From positions 1 to 64,000 of the forward strand of contig NZ_JAINRD010000033.1 of NCBI RefSeq assembly GCF_020400605.1: a DNA stretch of 64,000 nucleotides, given 5' to 3'. Shown here in pieces: positions 58,829 through 64,000 of this stretch. Every line of letters begins with the position of its first letter. The stretch's first letter is position 1. The translations under genes and the position numbers were made by a program. The DNA is from Streptomyces aculeolatus (GTDB lineage: Bacteria > Actinomycetota > Actinomycetes > Streptomycetales > Streptomycetaceae). The notes below the pieces were generated by a model. The model searched no databases. It saw only the letters and a list, made by a program, of their open reading frames with translations, and was not told where the DNA came from.

Positions 58829-60115
58829 ATGGGACCGCGTTCCGTACTCGTCCGCACGGCCGCCGCCGCAGCCCTCCTCCTCTGTCCCGTCTCCCCCGTC
58901 TCCCCCGCCGCGGCCGGTGCCGCGGCGGCGCAGGAGCCGCCGCCCGGCCGGGCGTTCGCGCCGCGCTGCGGCGACCCGGGGGCCGGGCGCTTCCCCGTGG
59001 AGACGGCGCTGCGCGGCGACGGCGCCGCGCTCCGGGCGGGCGGCGAGCGGGGCGGCCTGACGCTGCGGCTGCACAACGCCTCGGGCGGCTCCTGCCGCGA
59101 CGTGCACCCCGTGGCCGTACTCGGCCACGAGGGCGGCGGGCGGCTCCGGCCCGCGGACATCCGGCTGGAGTTCCACGACGCGCAGGCGCGGCGGTGGCGG
59201 CCGGTGGACTTCGAGCGGACGGGCGCGGACGAGAGCGCGGGGGTGTTCGCGGGCGGCTTCCGCGGTTTCGTGCTGCGGGCGGGAGAGAGCCGCGAGGTGC
59301 CGGTACGCATCGGCTTCGCCGAGGGCGCACCGCGGGGGCGGGTCACCCTGAACGTGACCACGGTGCAGCGGCGCGGGGACGACGGCGAGTGGGTGGGGCA
59401 GTCGAAGGACTACGGGATGCGCGTCGAGCCGGGGCGCCGCTGCTGCGGCGGGAGGGCGGAACCGGAGCGCTCCGCGGCGCCGGAGGAGGCGACGCCGCGG
59501 CACCCGGAGCCGTCCGGCGGGGGCGGGGGCGGCGGTCCGGGGCGGCCGACCGGACCCGCGCACGGGGGCGCGCCGGGAGCGCCGGGCGCGCCGGAGAGCG
59601 CGGGGGGCCCGGAGGGTCCGGAAGGTTCGGAAGGTCCGCGGGTGCCGGGGAACACGGGAAGCCCGCGGGCCTCGGCAACACCGGCGTCGCCGAGGGCCTC
59701 GGAGGCACCGGAGGCACCGGGCACGCCGGGCACCCGCCCACCGGGACCGGGAACGCCGGCCGCCCCCGGCCCGGAACAGCCGACCGCCCCGGAGCGGCCG
59801 ACCGGCCCGGAGCGGCCGACCGGCCCGCCGCCGCCGCGGCCCGGCGGCGTACCCCTGTGGCCGGGCGACGTACGGCAGCGACCGCCCCTGCTCCCCGACG
59901 CGGCCCCGATGCCGGAGAGCCTCGCCGCAACGGGCCCCCGGGCCGCCGCCGCGGTGGGGGCGGGGGCGGCCGGATCGCTGCTCCTGGGCACCGCCCTCCT
60001 CCTCGCCGCCCGCCACCTCCGCCGCACCCCCCGCCGCCCCACGCGGCCCCCGGCCCCGGACTGCCCCGCCGCGACGGGACAACCGGGCCGCCCCTCCCCG
60101 CCACCGCCCGGCTGA
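58829..60115 (+). CDS. Sortase-anchored surface protein with LAATG motif and Gly/Pro-rich stalk
   Basis: A 428-residue protein from ATG 58829 (weak ribosome site). Signal peptide (SVLVRTAAAAALLLCPVSPV), then an N-terminal beta-rich domain (~35-205, LTLRLHNASGGSCRDVHPVA), then ~170 residues of Gly/Pro/Ala/Glu-rich repeats that are collagen-like in composition. The C-terminal sorting signal is SLAATG, a hydrophobic helix (AGSLLLGTALLLAARHL) and a basic tail. LAxTG is the site used by class E sortases in Streptomyces. The class F sortase nearby may not be its enzyme. Confidence 0.8.
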   Translation: MGPRSVLVRTAAAAALLLCPVSPVSPAAAGAAAAQEPPPGRAFAPRCGDPGAGRFPVETALRGDGAALRAGGERGGLTLRLHNASGGSCRDVHPVAVLGHEGGGRLRPADIRLEFHDAQARRWRPVDFERTGADESAGVFAGGFRGFVLRAGESREVPVRIGFAEGAPRGRVTLNVTTVQRRGDDGEWVGQSKDYGMRVEPGRRCCGGRAEPERSAAPEEATPRHPEPSGGGGGGGPGRPTGPAHGGAPGAPGAPESAGGPEGPEGSEGPRVPGNTGSPRASATPASPRASEAPEAPGTPGTRPPGPGTPAAPGPEQPTAPERPTGPERPTGPPPPRPGGVPLWPGDVRQRPPLLPDAAPMPESLAATGPRAAAAVGAGAAGSLLLGTALLLAARHLRRTPRRPTRPPAPDCPAATGQPGRPSPPPPG

Positions 60116-60239
60116 CCGGGCCGCGCGCTCCCGCCGCCGGCTCCCCGTTCCCCCCTCTTCTCCCTCCGCCCCCTCTGTCCCCCCGCTCCTGCGTTTAGGC
60201 TGGTGACCCCGTCCCCGCGGCACCGGTTGGAGAATGCAG

Positions 60240-61019
60240 ATGGCGGAGCGTATGCCGGTCGAGTCCTGGCTGACGGACATGGACGGGGTGCTGATGCACG
60301 AAGGCATCCCGATCCCCGGCGCCGACGCCTTCATCAAGCGGCTGCGCGACTCCGGCAAGCCCTTCCTCGTGCTCACCAACAACTCCATGTACACCCCGGG
60401 CGACCTGCACGCCCGGCTCTCCCGCATCGGGCTCGACGTGCCCGTGCAGAGCATCTGGACCTCCGCCCTGGCCACCGCCAAGTTCCTCGACGACCAGCGC
60501 CCCGGCGGCACCGCGTACGTCATCGGCGAGGCCGGGCTCACCACCGCGCTGCACGACCACGGCTACGTGCTCAGCGACCACCGCCCCGACTACGTCGTCC
60601 TCGGCGAGACCCGCACGTACAGCTTCGAGGCGCTGACGAAGGCCATCCGGCTGATCGAGAACGGCGCCCGCTTCATCGCCACCAACCCGGACGAGACCGG
60701 CCCGTCCACCGAGGGCCCGCTGCCCGCGACCGGCGCCGTCGCCGCGCTCATCACCAAGGCGACCGGCAAGGACCCGTACTTCGTCGGCAAGCCCAACCCG
60801 CTGATGATGCGCTCCGGGCTCAACCAGATCGGCGCCCACTCCGAGTCGACCGCGATGATCGGCGACCGGATGGACACCGACGTGCTGGCCGGCCTGGAGG
60901 CGGGCATGGAGACGTACCTGGTGCTGACCGGGCTCACCCGGGCGGATCAGGTGGAGCGCTTCCCGTACCGGCCGTCGCACATCGTCGACTCGATCGCCGA
61001 CCTCGTCGACCTGGTCTGA
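60240..61019 (+). CDS. HAD-IIA phosphatase, NagD-like
   Basis: A 259-residue enzyme. ATG 60240 is chosen because GGAG ends seven bases before it; an ATG at 60234 is too close. Motif I WLTDMDGVLMHE, motif II LVLTNNS, motif III lysine in FVGKPNPLMM, motif IV IGDRMDTDVLAG. Length and cap position fit NagD, a cytoplasmic phosphatase for small phosphorylated metabolites. No operon partner is clear. Confidence 0.92.
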   Translation: MAERMPVESWLTDMDGVLMHEGIPIPGADAFIKRLRDSGKPFLVLTNNSMYTPGDLHARLSRIGLDVPVQSIWTSALATAKFLDDQRPGGTAYVIGEAGLTTALHDHGYVLSDHRPDYVVLGETRTYSFEALTKAIRLIENGARFIATNPDETGPSTEGPLPATGAVAALITKATGKDPYFVGKPNPLMMRSGLNQIGAHSESTAMIGDRMDTDVLAGLEAGMETYLVLTGLTRADQVERFPYRPSHIVDSIADLVDLV

Positions 61020-61191
61020 GCCGGCCGAGCCGGGCCGCGCCGCTCCGGGCCGGAGGCCCGTCGCACGACGGGGGCGGCCCGTGCCCGCCGTTCGGGTGGG
61101 CGGCAACCGGATCGGCGTAGTGCCGGCGGCCCTGCGGATGCGGGGGCACGGCAGGTCGCGACCCTGGGAGTGAGAGCTTCCCGGAGGTCCC

Positions 61192-61803
61192 ATGCGCCCG
61201 GCCCGTGTCTGCCTTGCCGCCGTTCTCCTGCTGACGGGCGGCGCCGCCGTCTCCTGCGCCGACGCGTACGCGCAGGGCGAGGTGACGGTCACCCCGTACC
61301 GCGTGCAGCGCGGCGACCCGGTCGAGGTGAGCACCGGCGCCTGCCGGGGCGAGTACGCCTCGGCGGCCTCGGAGGTCTTCGAGGCACCGGTGAACCTGCG
61401 GCCGGTGAACTACGGCGGGCTCAGCGGGCGGGGGAAGATCAAGTGGTCCGCGCGGGCCGGTACGTACCCGGTGTGGGTCGACTGCGACGGCGGCCGGCGG
61501 GTGGCGCGCGGCCAGGTGGTGGTGGAGGAGCAGCACCAGCGCCCCGACCACTGGAAGAACAACTGGGAGCACCAGCCCTGGTCGCCGGTGACCGCGGGCG
61601 GCGGCGGCACCGCGAAGAAGACGCAGGAGACGCGGGAGACGCAGGAGACGCAGCAGGCGCGGGCGGAGAAGAACGGCTCCGTGCCCGTCCTGCCCCTGAC
61701 CCTCGTCGGCGGCGGCGCGGGCGTCCTCGCCGTCGCCTTCGTACGCCGCCGGACGCGCGGCGCCGCGGCGGCACCGGGCGACGGCACCCCCGATGGCCGC
61801 TGA
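61192..61803 (+). CDS. Secreted or wall-associated protein paired with a class F sortase
   Basis: A 203-residue protein with GGAGG ribosome site. Signal peptide (ARVCLAAVLLLTGGAAVSCA), then a beta-rich domain (VTVTPYRVQRGDPVEVSTGA, ACRG and WVDCDGG possibly joined by a disulfide), then a polar Thr/Glu/Gln repeat (TQETRETQETQQ). It ends with a membrane helix and basic tail (LPLTLVGGGAGVLAVAFVRR). No LPxTG or LAxTG motif is evident. It overlaps the sortase gene by 11 bases, so the two are co-expressed. Confidence 0.8.
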   Translation: MRPARVCLAAVLLLTGGAAVSCADAYAQGEVTVTPYRVQRGDPVEVSTGACRGEYASAASEVFEAPVNLRPVNYGGLSGRGKIKWSARAGTYPVWVDCDGGRRVARGQVVVEEQHQRPDHWKNNWEHQPWSPVTAGGGGTAKKTQETRETQETQQARAEKNGSVPVLPLTLVGGGAGVLAVAFVRRRTRGAAAAPGDGTPDGR

Positions 61804-62452
61804 GCGCACGAGCCGCCGCCCGGGCCTCGTCACGGCCGCCGCCTGGGCCGTGCTCCTGCTGGGCCTGGGCCTGTGGGGCCGCGACCTCGGCGGCGACGGC
61901 GGCGGCGACGGCGGCGGCGACGCGGTCTCCGACGGCGCCGCCGCCGCGCAGGTGCTGCGCGACGGGCCGCCGGCGGCCCGCCCGCTGCCCGGCTCCGCGC
62001 CCGCGGGCGTCGCGGTGCCGTCGGTCGGGGTCCAGGGGCCGGTGGTCGGCAGGGGGCTCGACGCGGACGGCGCGGTCCAGGCGCCGCCGTTCGGCAACGC
62101 GGACGAGATCGGCTGGTACCGCGGCGGCGCGCGCCCCGGCGCGGCCGGCGTCGCGGTCTTCGTCGGGCACATGGACACCCGCGCGAAACCGGCGGTGTTC
62201 TACCGGCTGGGCGACGTGCGCCCCGGCGAGGAGATCACGGTGACGCGTGCGGACGGGCGCACGGCGGTGTTCACGGTGGAGCGGGTGGAGACCGTCGCCA
62301 AGGACGGCTTCGACGCCCAGCGCGTCTACGGGCAGCACAAGCGCGGCCGGGCCGAGATCCGCCTGCTCACCTGCGGGGGCCCGTACGAGTCGATGGCGCG
62401 GACCTACACGGGCAACCTGGTGGTCTCCGGCTATCTCACGCGGGCGAAGTGA
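61793..62452 (+). CDS. Class F sortase
   Basis: A 219-residue membrane-anchored transpeptidase. TM helix at ~11-29, then a Gly/Asp linker. The sortase fold has catalytic His in VFVGHMDT, Cys in LLTCGG and Arg/Tyr context near the end (ARTYTGNLVVSGYL). Class F enzymes are the usual actinobacterial type paired with a small surface protein, as here. It overlaps the convergent peroxiredoxin gene by 17 bases. Confidence 0.9.
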   Translation: MAAERTSRRPGLVTAAAWAVLLLGLGLWGRDLGGDGGGDGGGDAVSDGAAAAQVLRDGPPAARPLPGSAPAGVAVPSVGVQGPVVGRGLDADGAVQAPPFGNADEIGWYRGGARPGAAGVAVFVGHMDTRAKPAVFYRLGDVRPGEEITVTRADGRTAVFTVERVETVAKDGFDAQRVYGQHKRGRAEIRLLTCGGPYESMARTYTGNLVVSGYLTRAK

Positions 62453-62915
62453 CGTCGAGGTCCTTGAGGAGCTTCGCGACGTGACCGGTGGCCTTGACGT
62501 TGTAGAACGCCCGCTCCACGGTGCCCTTCTCGTCGACGACGACGGTGGAGCGGATGACGCCGGTCACCGTCTTGCCGTAGAGCTTCTTCTCGCCGAAGGC
62601 GCCGTACGCCTCCAGCACCGCCTTGTCGGGGTCGCCCACGAGCGTCACCCGCAGCGACTCCTTCTCCCGGAACTTCGCCAGCTTCGCCGGCTTGTCGGGC
62701 GAGACGCCGATGACGTCGTAGCCGGCGGTGGCGAGGACGTCGAGGTTGTCGGTGAAGTCGCACGCCTGCTTGGTGCAGCCGGGGGTGAGCGCGGCCGGGT
62801 AGAAGTAGACGATGACCTTGCGGCCCCGGTGGTCGGCGAGGGAGACGTCCTTGCCGTCCGCGTCGGGCAGGGTGAAGTCGGGGGCCGGGTCGCCGGGCTG
62901 GAGTCGCTCGCTCAT
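62436..62915 (-). CDS. bcp: Thioredoxin-dependent peroxiredoxin, Bcp/PrxQ type
   Basis: A 159-residue cytoplasmic enzyme from ATG 62915. APDFTLPDADGKDVSL, the active-site TPGCTKQACDF with peroxidatic and resolving cysteines five apart, and the Arg near VIRSTVVVDEKG are as in Bcp. It reduces hydroperoxides using thioredoxin. Confidence 0.94.
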   Translation of the reverse strand: MSERLQPGDPAPDFTLPDADGKDVSLADHRGRKVIVYFYPAALTPGCTKQACDFTDNLDVLATAGYDVIGVSPDKPAKLAKFREKESLRVTLVGDPDKAVLEAYGAFGEKKLYGKTVTGVIRSTVVVDEKGTVERAFYNVKATGHVAKLLKDLDVTSPA

Positions 62916-63018
62916 GGTGCTTTTCCCTACTCCTCGGTGCGGGGCGGATGTCGCACCCGAGCGTAACGGCTGACAGACTGTCGAAAAGCAGACGGACGGC
63001 GAGGACGGAGGCACCGCG

Positions 63019-63363
63019 GTGTCGGACGGCAGGACTCCCGCGCAGATCGAGGCGGACATCGCCCGCCGGCGGCAGGATCTCGCCGCGACGCTCGACGAGA
63101 TCTCGCTGCGGGTGAGCCCCAAGAACCTGGTCGACGAGGCCAGGGCCCGGACGAAGGGCGCGGTGGACCGCACCGCGGGTCAGGCGTTCGTGGTCGCGAA
63201 CCGCGCCGTCGACAGCGCCCGCGGTGTGCTGGTCTCGCCCGACGGCGCACCCCGGCTGGAGCGCATCGTGCCGGTCGCGGCGACCCTCGTGGCCGTCGTC
63301 GGACTGCTGGCGCTGGGATCGCGCCGGCCGGGGAAGTCCCGGGGCAGGCGACGGCGCCGCTAG
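63019..63363 (+). CDS. DUF3618 family membrane protein
   Basis: A 114-residue protein starting at GTG 63019. The N-terminal helix RTPAQIEADIARRRQDLAAT, LDEISLRVSP is the DUF3618 signature; a C-terminal membrane helix (IVPVAATLVAVVGLLALG) precedes a very basic tail. It is likely membrane-associated with cytoplasmic coils. It diverges from bcp. Function unknown. Confidence 0.88.
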   Translation: MSDGRTPAQIEADIARRRQDLAATLDEISLRVSPKNLVDEARARTKGAVDRTAGQAFVVANRAVDSARGVLVSPDGAPRLERIVPVAATLVAVVGLLALGSRRPGKSRGRRRRR

Positions 63364-63385
63364 CGGCGCGGGTACCGTCGAGTCC

Positions 63386-63721
63386 GTGAATACGCCCCAC
63401 GACAAGCTGCCCATCCGGATGCTCCACGACCGGGTACTCGTCCGCACCGACACCGCGGAGGGCGAGCGCCGGTCCAGCGGCGGCATCGTCATCCCCGCCA
63501 CCGCGGCCGTGGGCCGCCGGCTGACCTGGGCGGACGTGGTGGCGACCGGGCAGAACGTGCGGACGGTCGAGCCGGGCGACCGGGTGCTGTTCGACCCGGA
63601 GGACCGCGGCGAGGTCGAGGTGCGGGGCGTGGGCTACGTGCTGCTGCGCGAGCGCGACCTGCACGCGGTCGCCTCGGAGCGCCTGGAAGGCTCGGACGAC
63701 TCCACGGGCCTGTACCTGTAA
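63386..63721 (+). CDS. GroES-like co-chaperonin paralogue
   Basis: A 111-residue protein from GTG 63386. The GroES fold is seen in IRMLHDRVLVRTDTAEGERR, SSGGIVIPATAA (mobile-loop position), VVATGQNVRTVEPGDRVLFD and a terminal strand. It lacks a groEL neighbour and is slightly longer at its end than the main GroES, so it is a paralogue rather than the housekeeping copy. It starts 22 bases after the DUF3618 stop. Confidence 0.8.
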   Translation: MNTPHDKLPIRMLHDRVLVRTDTAEGERRSSGGIVIPATAAVGRRLTWADVVATGQNVRTVEPGDRVLFDPEDRGEVEVRGVGYVLLRERDLHAVASERLEGSDDSTGLYL

Positions 63722-63768
63722 CGACCACCGGAACGGTCTTCCGCGGCGGCTTGCTACGGTTGGAGCAA

Positions 63769-63809
63769 CCCGACGAGACGCGCCGTACCGGGTCACGCAA
63801 AGACGACGC
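63769..63809 (+). promoter_or_regulatory. Guanidine-III (ykkC-III) riboswitch
   Basis: The stretch begins CCCGACGAGACGCGCCG, continues TACCGGGTCACGCAAAG and ends ACGACGC, closely following the ykkC-III core (GACGAGGTGCGCCGTACC, CGGTCA, AAGACGGCGC). It lies ~20 bases before the ribosome site GGAGG (63830-63834) of a SugE/Gdx-type exporter. This class controls guanidine export genes in actinobacteria by exposing the ribosome site when guanidinium binds. Confidence 0.85.
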
Positions 63810-63842
63810 ACCCCCGTCAGTCCGACTACGGAGGTCCGTCTC

Positions 63843-64000
63843 ATGGCGTGGATCCTGCTGCTCGTCGCCGGTGTGCTCGAAGTGGGCTGGGCGATAGGCA
63901 TGAAGTACACCGAAGGCTTCACCCGCCTGTGGCCCAGCGTGTTCACCGTCGCCGGCATCGCCGCCAGCATGATGCTGCTCGCCCAGGCCGCGAAGACCCT
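63843..64000 (+). CDS. gdx: Guanidinium exporter Gdx/SugE (SMR family), cut by window end
   Basis: 52 codons are visible. MAWILLLVAGVLEVGWAIGM with the essential membrane Glu (LEVGWA), then KYTEGFTRLWPSVFTVAGIA, closely follows E. coli SugE/Gdx. The Gly/Trp context after the Glu and the KYTxGF motif separate Gdx from EmrE-type multidrug pumps. It works as a dimer exchanging guanidinium for protons. The riboswitch upstream fits this role. Confidence 0.9.
   Translation, partial: MAWILLLVAGVLEVGWAIGMKYTEGFTRLWPSVFTVAGIAASMMLLAQAAKT

Noticed and set aside
1..64000. CRISPR array or insertion sequence
   Set aside because: No regularly spaced 25-40 base repeats and no transposase-like protein were seen. 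The Cas4-like nuclease has no other cas gene near it.

Overview
The window is a piece of a Streptomyces chromosome. Base composition is very high in G+C with strong third-position GC bias. It carries adpA with its TTA (bldA) codon next to orn, a complete cellobiose (ceb) locus with CebR operators, a DasR-type site, a CdgA-like c-di-GMP protein, and an actinomycete integrative and conjugative element (AICE). Gene order from adpA/orn through ceb to the CdgA-like gene recalls the S. coelicolor SCO278x-SCO281x region (from memory, not searched).

Region 1 (1-9341) is the right part of an integrated AICE whose left end lies outside the window. It holds a cut-off gene, a membrane protein with a C-terminal HTH-like tail, an FtsK/TraB-type DNA translocase, a HEAT-like cargo gene on the opposite strand, a CTAG-rich repeat cluster, three small proteins, a primase-polymerase, a RepA/RecA-like ATPase, an excisionase and a tyrosine integrase. 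The integrase points at the 3' end of tRNA-His, the presumed attachment site. It carries a LacI-type DNA-binding domain inserted inside its catalytic domain, and at least five element genes contain the rare TTA codon.

Region 2 (9444-15835) has orn, adpA with a long structured upstream region, a universal stress protein, a possible short structured RNA, and a compact three-gene set. That set is a 23-codon peptide gene overlapping an M14 carboxypeptidase, divergent from a protein joining a PqqD/RRE-like domain to an E1/ThiF adenylating domain. It looks like a small RiPP or microcin C-like peptide-modification system and is the leading candidate for something undescribed.

Region 3 (15886-29281) handles amino sugars and cellulose: glmS, a small companion gene, a secreted GH20 hexosaminidase behind a DasR-like site, a secreted GH9 cellulase, and cebR-cebEFG-bglC. 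Three perfect TGGGAGCGCTCCCA operators tie the cellulase, the transporter and the beta-glucosidase into one CebR regulon.

Region 4 (29624-46288) contains a two-component system, several conserved hypothetical genes, a PAP2 phosphatase and a three-gene overlapping operon. The operon encodes a Cas4/Dna2-like Fe-S nuclease, an unknown 522-residue protein and an Upf1/Dna2-like SF1 helicase, resembling a split Dna2. It is followed by a primase-like protein running into tRNA-Lys, an M6-type protease and a GGDEF-EAL protein.

Region 5 (46422-55672) is a catabolic island: two Asp/Glu-racemase-superfamily proteins (EutA/maleate isomerase type), a hydroxyacid dehydrogenase, an amidase, a DUF3830 protein, an Ehu-type ABC importer and an IclR regulator. 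Known ectoine-degrading enzymes are not seen.

Region 6 (55925-64000) has tRNA-Leu, a fused double P-loop kinase, a second tRNA-Lys, an oxidoreductase, a LAATG sortase substrate, a NagD-like phosphatase, a class F sortase pair, a peroxiredoxin, a DUF3618 protein, a GroES-like protein and, at the edge, a guanidine-III riboswitch in front of a truncated Gdx/SugE guanidinium exporter.
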